Shown here: in pieces, positions 1-8,365 of the stretch
How positions within the stretch are numbered: the first letter of the stretch is position 1
How the letters are laid out: each line of letters begins with the position of its first letter
Assembly: GCA_964022665.1 (NCBI GenBank)
Contig: CAXIDF010000021.1
Coordinates: 3,324 to 67,323 of the forward strand
DNA from: Haliea sp964022665
Lineage (GTDB): Bacteria; Pseudomonadota; Gammaproteobacteria; Pseudomonadales; Halieaceae
Reading direction: 5' to 3'
Length of the DNA: 64,000 bases
Program-made: the position numbers and the translations under genes
The notes under the pieces: generated by a model
The model's database searches: none
Told to the model about the DNA's origin: nothing
Seen by the model: the letters and a program-made list of their open reading frames with translations, nothing else

Positions 1-174
1 CGCAAGCCGGTCAACGGCGAGGAAAAAGTGCGGATTCTGTCTGCTGAAGGCCTGGTGAAAGCGCCGGCACCGAAGCCGGTGGAAGCACCCGCAGAGGAAG
101 TCACCGAAGAAGCAGCCGAGGAAGCGACTGCCGAGGCAGACGCACCCGCGGCGGAAGGCGATGCCGAAGCCTGA
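1..174 (+). CDS. C-terminal end of an unidentified protein with an acidic Ala/Glu tail (partial)
   Basis: The reading frame is open from the first base and ends at TGA 172-174, giving 57 residues. The visible part starts RKPVNGEEKVRILSAEG and then becomes a low-complexity tail of Ala, Glu and Pro. Such acidic tails occur on several ribosome-associated and other proteins, so the family cannot be named from this fragment. A rho-independent terminator follows directly, so this is the last gene of its transcript. Confidence 0.6.
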   Translation, partial: RKPVNGEEKVRILSAEGLVKAPAPKPVEAPAEEVTEEAAEEATAEADAPAAEGDAEA

Positions 175-193
175 GCGTCCACTCGGAGCAGGG

Positions 194-219
194 AGCCGGC
201 TTGAGGCCGGCTTTTTTTT
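194..219 (+). terminator. Rho-independent terminator ending the upstream gene
   Basis: GCCGGC at 195-200 and again at 206-211 form a GC stem (the hexamer is self-complementary), extended by A194-T212, with loop TTGAG and a run of eight T. It ends two bases before the queA start codon. Confidence 0.85.
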
Positions 220-221
220 CG

Positions 222-1292
222 ATGCAACTTGACGAATTCCACTACGCACTGCCACCGGAGCTGATCGCCCAGTATCCGCTGCAGGACCGCAGCGCCAGCC
301 GCTTGCTCTCGCTTGACGGCGCCTCCGGGGCCACGCGGCACCTGGCTTTTATGGATTTGCCGGGCTGTTTGCAGCCTGGTGACCTGCTGGTATTCAACAA
401 CACGCGGGTGATTCCGGCGCGGCTCTGGGGGCAGAAAGCCACCGGCGGCCGGGTGGAGATACTCATCGAGCGTGTTACCGGTGAGCATACGGCACTGGCC
501 CATATTCGCAGCAGCAAGTCGCCCAGGCCCGGGGGCGTGATCCACCTCGCCGCCCAGCCCGGTGAGGCCCCCGGCCCGCTGCAGCTTACGGTGACGGGAC
601 GCGACGGGGCACTGTTCAAGCTGTTATCGCCGCCCGGCGTACCGCTGCACGCCATACTGGCAGATATCGGGCACATGCCCTTGCCGCCCTATATAGAGAG
701 GGGTGATGAGGCCGCCGACCAGGAGCGCTATCAGACAGTCTATGCGGAGCGCGCCGGTGCCGTTGCGGCGCCCACGGCGGGCCTGCACTTTACGCAGGCT
801 CTGCTTGAGCAGCTCGACGCCGCGGGTATCGAGCGCGGAACGGTCACTCTGCATGTGGGGGCCGGCACGTTTCAACCGGTCAGAGTCGACAATATCCGTG
901 ACCATCACATGCACGCCGAGTACCTGGAGGTGGATGCCGCCTTGTGCGCTGCGGTGGAGGCGACCCGCGCCCGCGGTGGTCGCGTGGTTGCAGTGGGTAC
1001 CACCGCAGTGCGTTCGCTGGAGTCTGCCGCCTGCGGTCACGGCCGGGTGGCACCGCAAACCGGCGACACTCAAATCTTCATTTATCCCGGTTACCGCTTT
1101 CAGGTCGTTGACGCCATGATCACCAACTTTCATTTGCCGGAGTCCACGCTGTTGATGCTGGTCAGCGCTTTTTCCGGCCGCGAGGCTATTCTCGGTGCCT
1201 ACCGGGAGGCGATTGAGCAGCGCTACCGGTTTTTCAGTTACGGGGATGCCATGTTTCTGACGCCTCAGCCCGATGCCGTGGGGCCACGATGA
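222..1292 (+). CDS. queA: S-adenosylmethionine:tRNA ribosyltransferase-isomerase QueA
   Basis: QueA transfers and isomerises the ribosyl part of SAM onto 7-aminomethyl-7-deazaguanine in tRNA, giving epoxyqueuosine. The product is 356 residues, the usual length, and begins MQLDEFHYALPPELIAQYP, aligned with the start of E. coli QueA. Family blocks visible are FNNTRVIPARL, the AAPTAGLHFT block, TLHVGAGTFQPV and the TNFHLPESTLLMLVSAF block near the C-terminus. An upstream TTG at 201 in frame lies inside the terminator hairpin, so ATG 222 is chosen. No clear Shine-Dalgarno sequence precedes it because the terminator T-run occupies that space. The stop overlaps the tgt start as ATGA, so the two are translationally coupled. 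Confidence 0.95.
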   Translation: MQLDEFHYALPPELIAQYPLQDRSASRLLSLDGASGATRHLAFMDLPGCLQPGDLLVFNNTRVIPARLWGQKATGGRVEILIERVTGEHTALAHIRSSKSPRPGGVIHLAAQPGEAPGPLQLTVTGRDGALFKLLSPPGVPLHAILADIGHMPLPPYIERGDEAADQERYQTVYAERAGAVAAPTAGLHFTQALLEQLDAAGIERGTVTLHVGAGTFQPVRVDNIRDHHMHAEYLEVDAALCAAVEATRARGGRVVAVGTTAVRSLESAACGHGRVAPQTGDTQIFIYPGYRFQVVDAMITNFHLPESTLLMLVSAFSGREAILGAYREAIEQRYRFFSYGDAMFLTPQPDAVGPR

Positions 1293-2410
1293 GCCGCGAG
1301 TGCCATATGCAGTTTGAACAGTTGGGCACCGATGGCGCAGCGCGCCGCGGGCGTCTCACCTTTCCGCGTGGCACCGTGGAAACACCGGCGTTTATGCCGG
1401 TGGGCACCTACGGAACGGTCAAGGGCATGCTGCCGCGCGATATTCACGCGGTAGGCGCCGAGATCATTCTGGGCAACACGTTTCACCTCTGGCTGCGCCC
1501 GGGAACAGAGATCATTGAGCAGCACGGTGATCTGCACGACTTCATGGGCTGGGAAGGCCCCATCCTCACGGATTCAGGGGGCTTCCAGGTGTTTAGCCTG
1601 GGCGCCATGCGCAAGATTTCCGAACAGGGGGTGCGTTTTCAGTCGCCGGTGGATGGATCCAGAGTGTTTCTCGATCCGGAAACCTCGATGGCCATCCAGC
1701 GCAAGCTGGGCTCGGATATCGTAATGATCTTTGACGAGTGCACACCGTATCCGGCAACGGAGGCGGAAGCGCGTGTGTCCATGGAGCTCTCCTTACGCTG
1801 GGCGCAGCGCAGCCACGCCGCACATGGCGATAGCGCAGCCGCCCTGTTCGGCATTGTTCAGGGAGGGATGTATGAGAGCCTGCGCGCCGAATCCCTGGCC
1901 GGGCTGGAGGCCATCGGTTTTGACGGTTACGCCATCGGCGGGCTGTCCGTCGGGGAACCCAAGGAGGATATGATCGCGGTGCTGGAGGCCCTGCAGTACA
2001 GCCTGCCTGCACACAAGCCGCGGTATCTGATGGGCGTGGGCACACCTTCCGACCTGTTGCAGGGCGTGCTGCGCGGCGTGGACATGTTTGACTGCGTGAT
2101 GCCCACCCGCAACGCACGCAACGGTTTCATTTTCACCTCCCGGGGGGTGCTCAAGCTGCGCAATGCCCGGCATAAAACCAGTACCCTGCCGCTGGATGAA
2201 CACTGCGATTGCTACACCTGCCAGAACTTTTCCCGCGCCTACCTGCACCACCTCGACAAGTGCAATGAGATACTCGGCTCACAGCTCAACACTCTGCACA
2301 ATCTGCGTTATTACCAGAACCACATGGCCGGCATTCGCGCCGCAATCGAGCAGGGCAGGCTGGCGGCGTTTGCAGATGACTTTTACGCGGGGCAGGCCGA
2401 GGGTGTGTAG
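1289..2410 (+). CDS. tgt: Queuine/preQ1 tRNA-guanine transglycosylase Tgt
   Basis: Tgt exchanges guanine-34 of GUN-anticodon tRNAs for preQ1, the step before QueA. The sequence shows the PVGTYGTVKG block, GNTFHLWLRPG, TDSGGFQVFSL with the catalytic Asp, GVDMFDCVMPTRNARNG with the nucleophile Asp, and the C-terminal zinc site CDCYTCQNFSRAYLHH. It has 373 residues from ATG 1289, which overlaps the queA stop. ATG 1307 (MQFEQLG), with GAG just upstream, matches the E. coli start better and may be the true one. In many gammaproteobacteria yajC-secD-secF follow tgt; here a Nudix gene follows. Confidence 0.96.
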   Translation: MSRECHMQFEQLGTDGAARRGRLTFPRGTVETPAFMPVGTYGTVKGMLPRDIHAVGAEIILGNTFHLWLRPGTEIIEQHGDLHDFMGWEGPILTDSGGFQVFSLGAMRKISEQGVRFQSPVDGSRVFLDPETSMAIQRKLGSDIVMIFDECTPYPATEAEARVSMELSLRWAQRSHAAHGDSAAALFGIVQGGMYESLRAESLAGLEAIGFDGYAIGGLSVGEPKEDMIAVLEALQYSLPAHKPRYLMGVGTPSDLLQGVLRGVDMFDCVMPTRNARNGFIFTSRGVLKLRNARHKTSTLPLDEHCDCYTCQNFSRAYLHHLDKCNEILGSQLNTLHNLRYYQNHMAGIRAAIEQGRLAAFADDFYAGQAEGV

Positions 2411-2413
2411 TTC

Positions 2414-3022
2414 GTGAGCACGTCCGCGCAGCTGTTTGAGCGATTGCGGACAGCCTTGCCCATGCTGCGCGCGCCCTGGGCCGGCAGTGGGCGTCAGGCG
2501 GGGGTGCTGGTGGCGCTGACCGACGAGGAGAATCCCCGTGTGCTGCTGGGCAGGCGCGCCCTGCATTTGCCTTTGCACCCGGGTGAAATCGCCTTTCCCG
2601 GTGGCAAGCGGGAAGTGCACGATGCCGGCCCCTGGGATACCGCCCTGCGCGAGGCCTTCGAGGAGGTGGCCTGCCCGCCCGAAGCGGTGTGCCCGCTGGG
2701 GGAGTTGCCGCCCCTGCTCACGCGCAGCGGTTATACCATTCATCCCTGTGTAGCGAGTATTCCTGCCTCGCTGACACTGCGCGCGGATCCCGGTGAAGTT
2801 GCCGAGCTGATATTGCCGCGGCTGGATTGTTTTACCAACGCTGCAGGCTGGCACGTACGCTATATGAACGAACCCACCAGCGGTCAGGCATTGCCGGTGC
2901 CACATTTTCGCCTGCCGCATGATACGGTATGGGGCACATCGGCCCGCGCACTGTTGCTGCTGGTCAACCTGGGCCTGCAGGCAGAGCTGGATGTGTCGAC
3001 ATTCAAGGAGAATCTGGAATGA
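2414..3022 (+). CDS. Nudix hydrolase, CoA pyrophosphatase (NudL/YeaB) type
   Basis: A 202-residue Nudix protein starting at GTG 2414, three bases after the tgt stop. The segment HPGEIAFPGGKRE followed by ALREAFEEVACPPE is a Nudix box in the form seen in NudL/CoA-hydrolysing enzymes, where a PGG segment precedes the box. Family members cleave CoA or related nucleotide diphosphates to 3',5'-ADP and phosphopantetheine; the substrate here is inferred. Its TGA overlaps the ATG of the carbonic anhydrase gene, so it belongs to the queA-tgt transcript. Confidence 0.85.
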   Translation: MSTSAQLFERLRTALPMLRAPWAGSGRQAGVLVALTDEENPRVLLGRRALHLPLHPGEIAFPGGKREVHDAGPWDTALREAFEEVACPPEAVCPLGELPPLLTRSGYTIHPCVASIPASLTLRADPGEVAELILPRLDCFTNAAGWHVRYMNEPTSGQALPVPHFRLPHDTVWGTSARALLLLVNLGLQAELDVSTFKENLE

Positions 3023-3543
3023 AGTACAGCCTCGATGGGCAGTCGGTAACGCTGGTAGGCGGCGGGCACTTTATTGCGCCCAATGCGGCAGTTATTGGTG
3101 ATGTCACCCTGCACGAGAACAGCAGTGTCTGGTTCAGCTGTGTACTGCGCGGTGATGCGGAACGCATTGAAGTGGGCCCCGGCAGCAACATCCAGGATGG
3201 CGCCGTACTGCATGCGGACCCGGGTTTCCCGATGGTCGTCGGTGCCAACGTCACAGTGGGCCATAAGGCGATGCTCCACGGTTGCACGATTGGCGATGGT
3301 GCGCTGGTGGGCATTGGTGCCATTGTGCTGAACGGGGCGAAAGTGGGTCGCAATTGCCTGATCGGTGCGGGGGCGCTGGTGACGGAAGGCATGGAAATAC
3401 CGGATGGCAGCCTGGTGCTGGGCGCGCCGGCGAAAGTGAAGCGGCAGTTTTCTGCTGAAGAACAGGCGGCTGTGGGCCTCAATGCCGAGCATTATGTGCA
3501 GAATGCGGCGCGTTTCCTGCGCGGCCTGCAGGAGCAGGCGTGA
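3019..3543 (+). CDS. Gamma-class carbonic anhydrase family protein (YrdA/PaaY type)
   Basis: A left-handed beta-helix protein of 174 residues built from hexapeptide repeats (for example GPGSNIQDGAVLH, GANVTVGHK, GDGALVGIGAIV). The three zinc ligands of gamma carbonic anhydrases are present: His in VLHADPG and both His in VGHKAMLHG. ATG 3019 is chosen because AAGGAG lies eight bases upstream and the MKYSLDG start fits the family; the longer frame from 2929 is only the out-of-frame overlap with the Nudix gene. Reversible CO2 hydration is known for some members; many relatives have low or unknown activity. Confidence 0.88.
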   Translation: MKYSLDGQSVTLVGGGHFIAPNAAVIGDVTLHENSSVWFSCVLRGDAERIEVGPGSNIQDGAVLHADPGFPMVVGANVTVGHKAMLHGCTIGDGALVGIGAIVLNGAKVGRNCLIGAGALVTEGMEIPDGSLVLGAPAKVKRQFSAEEQAAVGLNAEHYVQNAARFLRGLQEQA

Positions 3544-3734
3544 TGGCGCAAGCTGAACCCGCGTCGCCCTGCATCTCGGTCTGCCTGCTGGACGAGAACG
3601 ATATCTGCCTCGGTTGCTATCGCAGCGCCAATGAAATTACGGACTGGTTCATGGCCAGCCCGCAGCAGAAGCGTGACATGTTGCTGCGCGCTGCAGACCG
3701 GCGTCTGGCGGACGAGAAACCGCAGCTGCGCTAA
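3543..3734 (+). CDS. DUF1289 small cysteine protein
   Basis: A 63-residue protein with the DUF1289 signature PCISVC, then CLGCYRS, EITDWF and a C-terminal basic helix. The four Cys suggest metal binding. It starts at ATG 3543, sharing TGATG with the preceding stop. Function is unknown; in gammaproteobacteria these genes are often near carbonic anhydrase-like genes. It ends four bases before the convergent stop of the corB-like gene. Confidence 0.8.
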   Translation: MAQAEPASPCISVCLLDENDICLGCYRSANEITDWFMASPQQKRDMLLRAADRRLADEKPQLR

Positions 3735-3738
3735 GGGG

Positions 3739-5016
3739 TCAGTGCCGGGTTTTGCCTTTACCGTCGACGGCGCAGGCGAGCACCGACTGCACCACATTGC
3801 CCTGCAGCTCCAGAATTTCCAGCCGGTAACCGGCGATCGCCAGGCAGGCATTGCCCGCGGGGAATGACTCCAGGTATTCCAGAATCAGGCCGCTCAGCGT
3901 CTTGGGCCCATCGGTGGGCAGGTCCCAGTCCAGCGCCTTGTTGACGTCGCGCAGGTTGGCGTTGCCGGCAATGATGTAGCTGCCGTCGCGCTGGGCAAAA
4001 ATGCTGTCGCCCGTATCGCCCATGCGCGAGGTGAACTCGCCCACGATTTCTTCCAGAATATCCTCCAGGGCGACAATACCCATCACCTCGCCGTATTCAT
4101 CGACGACGATGGCCAGGCGCAGCTTGTTCTTCTGGAAATGCAATAATTGGGTGTGCAGGGGCGTGCTCTCTGGAATGAAGTAGGGTTCGTCCATCTCCCG
4201 CTCCAGCGCTCCGCGGTCCAGGCCGTGCTTGTCGATGACGCGGCTCAGGTTGCGCAGGTGCAGCACGCCGACGATGTTATTGATGTCGTCGCGCCAGACC
4301 GGCAAGCGGGTGTGGGTGGAAGCCTGCAGGCAGCGGAGGATTTCATCATCGTTGTCGTCCAGGTCGATGCCGTAGACATCATTGCGCGGCACCATCACGT
4401 CGTCCACGCTGACCTCCTCGAGGTCGAGGATATTCAGCAGCATGCCCCGATGTCGGGGCGGAATCAGCGCGCCGGCCTCGGTCACGATGGTGCGCAATTC
4501 CTCGGAAGAGACATGTTCTTCCTTGGCGGCCCCGGCATCCACGCCAAGCAGGCGCAGCAGGCCGTTAGTCACGCCATTTACCAGCCACACTACCGGGTAC
4601 ATCGCCTTCATCAGAGGTAGCAGAATGACGCTGGCCGGGAAGGCGATGCGTTCCGGGTACAGCGCGGCAATGGTTTTCGGGGTGATCTCGGCGAACACAA
4701 GGATCACCAGTGTGAGGCAGATGGTAGCAATGGCAATGCCCGCGTCGCCCCACAGGCGGATGGCGATGACCGTGGCGATGGCTGAGGCCAGAATGTTGAC
4801 AAGGTTGTTGCCGATCAATATCAGTCCGATCAGCCTGTCTGGACGGTCCAACAGCTTGCTCGCGCGCCGGGCGCCGCGGTGGTTCTGCTTTCTCAGGTGC
4901 TTCAGCCGATAGCGGTTGAGCGACATCATGCCGGTTTCCGAGCTGGAGAAGAAACCAGACAGGAGAATGAGAACAACCAGAATGGACGACAGGAGACCCA
5001 GCGGGGCTTCGTTCAA
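3739..5016 (-). CDS. corB: CorB/YfjD-like CNNM-CBS membrane transporter family protein
   Basis: Length is 425 residues. The N-terminal DUF21/CNNM membrane domain shows LSGFFSSSETGMMSLNRYRLKHL, then LIGLILIGNNLVNILASA and FAEITPKTIAALYPE. A CBS pair follows (MVPRNDVYGID to VALEDILEEIVGEF), then the CorC/HlyC C-terminal domain. This order matches E. coli CorB (YfjD) closely over its whole length. Family members are linked to Mg2+/Co2+ transport. The start is TTG 5016, which places the first membrane segment and the SETGMM motif as in E. coli. It lies with ypjD on the strand opposite ffh, as in Enterobacteria. Confidence 0.88.
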   Translation of the reverse strand: MNEAPLGLLSSILVVLILLSGFFSSSETGMMSLNRYRLKHLRKQNHRGARRASKLLDRPDRLIGLILIGNNLVNILASAIATVIAIRLWGDAGIAIATICLTLVILVFAEITPKTIAALYPERIAFPASVILLPLMKAMYPVVWLVNGVTNGLLRLLGVDAGAAKEEHVSSEELRTIVTEAGALIPPRHRGMLLNILDLEEVSVDDVMVPRNDVYGIDLDDNDDEILRCLQASTHTRLPVWRDDINNIVGVLHLRNLSRVIDKHGLDRGALEREMDEPYFIPESTPLHTQLLHFQKNKLRLAIVVDEYGEVMGIVALEDILEEIVGEFTSRMGDTGDSIFAQRDGSYIIAGNANLRDVNKALDWDLPTDGPKTLSGLILEYLESFPAGNACLAIAGYRLEILELQGNVVQSVLACAVDGKGKTRH

Positions 5017-5090
5017 AGCGGGGGCGAACCTTTGGCGTGAGCGGACCGACTATCTTGAAGAAAAAGGCAGGTGGGGGCAACCCCTGTGGT

Positions 5091-5894
5091 TCATCCGCGC
5101 TGCAGTACCAGTTCCAGCACCAGTTTGGAGCCGAGGAAAGCCAGCATCAGCAGGATAAAGCCCCCGATGGTGAAGCGCGCCGCGGTCTGGCTGCGCCAGC
5201 CGAGTTGGTAACGACCCCAGAGCAGGGTGGAGTAGATCACCCAGGCAACCAGCGTCAGCACGGTCTTATGCACCAGGTGCTGGGCAAAGAAGTCGTCGAC
5301 GAAGAGGAAGCCGGTAGCGATAGCCACGGTGAGTAGTACAACGCCCATCCACACCAGCTCAAAAAGCATGGTTTCCATGAGTTGCAGCGGTGGCAGGAAA
5401 CTGACGATGCCGGTGGCGCGGTGCTGTTTCAGTTGCCGGTCCTGTATCGCGACCAATAGGGCCTGCACCGCGGCGAGGGTCAGTACCGCATAGGCCAGAA
5501 TGGAGGACGCAATATGCAGCAGCAGGCCGTGGCCTAGTGCCTCGGGTGTGCTGCCGGTTTGCGGTGCAAACGCCGAAATCAATACCGTGGAGGCGGACAG
5601 GGGCAGCAGCACTATCAGCAGATTCTGCAGCGGCCAGCGCACCAGCCAGGAGATGCAGGCAAGGTTGATGACAAACGAGATCAGCGCCAGGATGCGGTAA
5701 AGACCCAGGTGCACGCTGTGCTCGTCGAAAATGCTCGACCACGCCACCAGTGCATGGCACACCAGGGCAATGGCGCCCAGCGTGATGACCGAGGTGCTGA
5801 GGCGCGGCTTGCGCTGCAGGATGTGCATCAGGTGCAGCCCCGCGGCTGCCAGGTAGAGCAGCGCGGCAGCAATGGCGAGCAGAGGCAGTGGCAT
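5091..5894 (-). CDS. ypjD: YpjD-like cytochrome c assembly (CcsA/CcmC) family membrane protein
   Basis: A 267-residue protein with about eight hydrophobic segments from the N-terminus (PLPLLAIAAALLYLAAAGLHL) to the C-terminus (FILLMLAFLGSKLVLEL). His residues in ALVCHALVAW, GHGLLLHIASS and QHLVHKTVLT are placed as possible haem or structural ligands of the CcsA/CcmC fold. The gene is divergent from ffh and followed by corB, the same arrangement as in E. coli. Its exact role is unclear; the family handles haem or cytochrome assembly. Confidence 0.83.
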   Translation of the reverse strand: MPLPLLAIAAALLYLAAAGLHLMHILQRKPRLSTSVITLGAIALVCHALVAWSSIFDEHSVHLGLYRILALISFVINLACISWLVRWPLQNLLIVLLPLSASTVLISAFAPQTGSTPEALGHGLLLHIASSILAYAVLTLAAVQALLVAIQDRQLKQHRATGIVSFLPPLQLMETMLFELVWMGVVLLTVAIATGFLFVDDFFAQHLVHKTVLTLVAWVIYSTLLWGRYQLGWRSQTAARFTIGGFILLMLAFLGSKLVLELVLQRG

Positions 5895-5896
5895 GG

Positions 5897-5925
5897 TTGG
5901 GGCTTGGACCCGGGTGGCGTATACT
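5897..5925 (+). promoter_or_regulatory. Putative sigma-70 promoter for ffh
   Basis: TATACT at 5920-5925 is a good -10 element. TTGGGG at 5897-5902 lies 17 bases upstream as a weak -35. It sits between the divergent ypjD and ffh starts. Confidence 0.45.
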
Positions 5926-5992
5926 GCGCACCTTTGTACCGATTTGTCCGGCCATTGGCAATAGTGGCCGCCTGCTGCCGAGAGTTCCGCTG

Positions 5993-7372
5993 ATGTTCGA
6001 GAGTCTGTCCGATCGCCTGTCCCAGAGTTTGCGCGCCATTACCGGCAAGGCGCGCCTCACCGAGGACAACATTCAGGAAACGCTGCGCGAAGTGCGCATG
6101 GCGCTGCTGGAAGCGGATGTCGCGCTGCCGGTGGTGAAGAATTTTGTCGAGGCGGTGAAGCAACGCGCCCTGGGGCAGGAGGTCAGCAAGAGCCTCAGCC
6201 CGGGCCAGGCGTTCCTGCGCATTGTGCAGGCGGAACTGGAAGCGGTGATGGGCACTGCCAACGAGGGGCTGAACCTTACCACGCAGCCGCCGGCGATCAT
6301 TCTCATGGCCGGCCTGCAGGGCGCGGGCAAGACCACCTCGGTCGCCAAGCTGGCGCGCCTGCTCAAGGAACGCGACAAGAAATCGGTGACTGTGGTGAGT
6401 GCCGACGTGTATCGCCCGGCGGCAATCAAGCAGCTGGAGACCCTGGCGGCAGAGGTGGGCGTGGACTTCTTCCCCAGCGATGCCCAGCAGGCGCCGGTGG
6501 ACATTGCCCGAGCGGCCATGGAGCACGCCCGTATCCGTTTCAGCGATGTGCTGATTGTGGATACCGCGGGCCGGCTGGCGGTCGACGAGGCCATGATGGC
6601 CGAGATTGCCGAACTGCACCGGGTTACCCAGCCTGTGGAAACCCTGTTCGTGGTCGACGCCATGACCGGCCAGGATGCGGCCAATACGGCCAAGGCGTTT
6701 GGTGAGGCGCTGCCGCTCACCGGCGTGATCCTGACCAAGGTGGATGCAGATACCCGGGGTGGCGCCGCACTGTCAGTGCGCACCATCACCGGCAAGCCGA
6801 TCAAGTTCCTGGGGGTGGGTGAGAAAACCCAGGCGCTGGACCCCTTCCACCCGGACCGGCTGGCCTCACGTATTCTCGGCATGGGCGATGTGCTCTCGCT
6901 GATCGAGGAGGCGGAGCAGAAGGTCGACAAGCAGAAAGCCGAGCGGCTCGCGCGCAAGGTGAAGAAGGGCGGTCGTTTCGACCTGGAAGATTTCCGCGAC
7001 CAGCTGCAGCAGATGAACAACATGGGCGGCATCACCGGCATGCTCGACAAATTGCCGGGTATGGGCAACATGGCCCAGATGGCGCAGCAGAACCTCGACA
7101 TGAAGATGTTTGCGCGCATGGAGGCCATGATCAACTCCATGACGGTGAAGGAGCGGCGCAACCCGGACCTGATTGCGGGCTCGCGCAAGCGCCGCATCTG
7201 CCTGGGTTCAGGCACCCAGGTGCAGGATCTCAATCGCCTGCTCAAGCAGCACAAGCAAATGCAGAAAATGATGAAAAAGATGAAGGGTGGCGGCATGGAG
7301 CGCATGATGCGCGGCCTCGGTGGCATGATGCCGCCGGGCGGCGGCGGTGGGGGTGGCTTTCCCTTCCGGTAA
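5993..7372 (+). CDS. ffh: Signal recognition particle GTPase Ffh
   Basis: Ffh binds 4.5S RNA and signal sequences and targets ribosomes to FtsY and SecYEG. The 459-residue product shows the N domain (FESLSDRLSQSLRAITGKARL), the G domain with GLQGAGKTTSVAKLA (P-loop), DTAGRL, and TKVDADTRGG, and a Met-rich M domain with GSRKRRICLGSGTQVQDLNRLLKQ for RNA binding. It ends in a Gly-rich tail PPGGGGGGGFPFR. ATG 5993 gives the N-terminus of E. coli Ffh; the frame is open further upstream but without homology. Confidence 0.97.
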   Translation: MFESLSDRLSQSLRAITGKARLTEDNIQETLREVRMALLEADVALPVVKNFVEAVKQRALGQEVSKSLSPGQAFLRIVQAELEAVMGTANEGLNLTTQPPAIILMAGLQGAGKTTSVAKLARLLKERDKKSVTVVSADVYRPAAIKQLETLAAEVGVDFFPSDAQQAPVDIARAAMEHARIRFSDVLIVDTAGRLAVDEAMMAEIAELHRVTQPVETLFVVDAMTGQDAANTAKAFGEALPLTGVILTKVDADTRGGAALSVRTITGKPIKFLGVGEKTQALDPFHPDRLASRILGMGDVLSLIEEAEQKVDKQKAERLARKVKKGGRFDLEDFRDQLQQMNNMGGITGMLDKLPGMGNMAQMAQQNLDMKMFARMEAMINSMTVKERRNPDLIAGSRKRRICLGSGTQVQDLNRLLKQHKQMQKMMKKMKGGGMERMMRGLGGMMPPGGGGGGGFPFR

Positions 7373-7410
7373 GCCCGCAGAATCCTTGAAAAATTCCGCT
7401 GTGCGGGGCT

Positions 7411-7438
7411 TTCAAAACCTGCCGAAGTTCCGTATGAT
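7411..7438 (+). promoter_or_regulatory. Putative promoter of the rpsP-rimM-trmD-rplS operon
   Basis: TTCAAA at 7411-7416 and TATGAT at 7433-7438 are separated by 16 bases, about 95 bases before the rpsP start. Confidence 0.5.
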
Positions 7439-7531
7439 ACGCCACCTTTGCGGCCGTAGTGCCGGTGTTTGTCGTGGATGAGGCGGCAGGTTAGCCGCAG
7501 ATCCCGACTCATTTTCAGGAAATTACGGAAT

Positions 7532-7783
7532 ATGGTAACAATTCGTCTTTCTCGTGGTGGTGCCAAGAAGCGCCCTTTCTATCATCTGACGGTGACTGAC
7601 AGCCGCAAGTCACGCGACGGTCGTTTCATCGAGCGCGTGGGCTTCTTCAACCCGGTCGCCCGTGGTCAGGAAGTGCGTCTCAATGTCGACGCCGAGCGCG
7701 TGGCGTTCTGGCAGAGCCAGGGTGCACAGCTGTCCGAGCGCGTGGCCAAGCTGGTCAAGGAAGCGGGCGCAGCAGCGGCCTGA
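7532..7783 (+). CDS. rpsP: 30S ribosomal protein S16
   Basis: The 83-residue product begins MVTIRLSRGGAKKRPFYHL and contains DSRKSRDGRFIERVGFFNP, the conserved S16 core. ATG 7532 gives the universal S16 start; upstream in-frame codons have no homology. It is the first gene of the classical rpsP-rimM-trmD-rplS operon and assembles into the 30S body. Confidence 0.97.
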   Translation: MVTIRLSRGGAKKRPFYHLTVTDSRKSRDGRFIERVGFFNPVARGQEVRLNVDAERVAFWQSQGAQLSERVAKLVKEAGAAAA

Positions 7784-7799
7784 GCCAGCGTCGCCGGGC

Positions 7800-8336
7800 A
7801 TGAGTGAGGCCGCTGAGCGCCTGGTCATCGGTCGTGTAACCGGCTGTTACGGCATCAAGGGCTGGGTACGGATTCACTCATACACTGAGCCGATGGAGAA
7901 TTTCCTCGAGTTCAGTGGCTGCAAGGTGCAGCGGCGCGGGGCTTATGAAACCATCGAGTTCGATGGCGGGCGCAGGCAGGGCAAGGGGCTGGTGGCCCAC
8001 ATTCGCGGTGTTGATGACCGCGATCTTGCCGAGACCTTCCAGGGTCTTGAGGTAAGCGTTGACAGCAGCGCGTTACCCGAGCTGGAGGAAGGCGATTACT
8101 ACTGGCACCAGCTGCAGGGTTTGCAGGTGTGGTGTCATACGGACAACGGCCAGGTGTTGCTCGGCGCAGTCGACTACCTGATCGAGACCGGAGCAAACGA
8201 TGTGCTGGTGGTAAAGCCCTGTGAGGGCAGTATCGACCAGCGGGAACGGCTCATTCCCTGGCTGCCCGGCACCACGGTGCGGCAGGTGGACGTGGAGTCG
8301 GGACGGATCGAGGTGGACTGGTTCCCGGAAGACTAG
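7800..8336 (+). CDS. rimM: 16S rRNA processing/30S maturation factor RimM
   Basis: The 178-residue protein has the RimM N-terminal block LVIGRVTGCYGIKGWVRIHSYT and the PRC-barrel segment with GDYYWHQLQGLQV and the C-terminal IPWLPGTTVRQVDVESGRIEVDW. RimM binds S19 and helps maturation of the 30S head. ATG 7800 follows rpsP by 16 bases and is the start supported by homology. Confidence 0.95.
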   Translation: MSEAAERLVIGRVTGCYGIKGWVRIHSYTEPMENFLEFSGCKVQRRGAYETIEFDGGRRQGKGLVAHIRGVDDRDLAETFQGLEVSVDSSALPELEEGDYYWHQLQGLQVWCHTDNGQVLLGAVDYLIETGANDVLVVKPCEGSIDQRERLIPWLPGTTVRQVDVESGRIEVDWFPED

Positions 8337-8365
8337 GAGCCGTTCACGGGAGGCGGGTGGCACAC

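Noticed and set aside
6073..7566. 497-codon minus-strand open frame over ffh
   Set aside because: It is antisense to ffh in high-GC DNA, has biased composition (many Arg, Ser, Met) and no recognisable family; ffh is certain.
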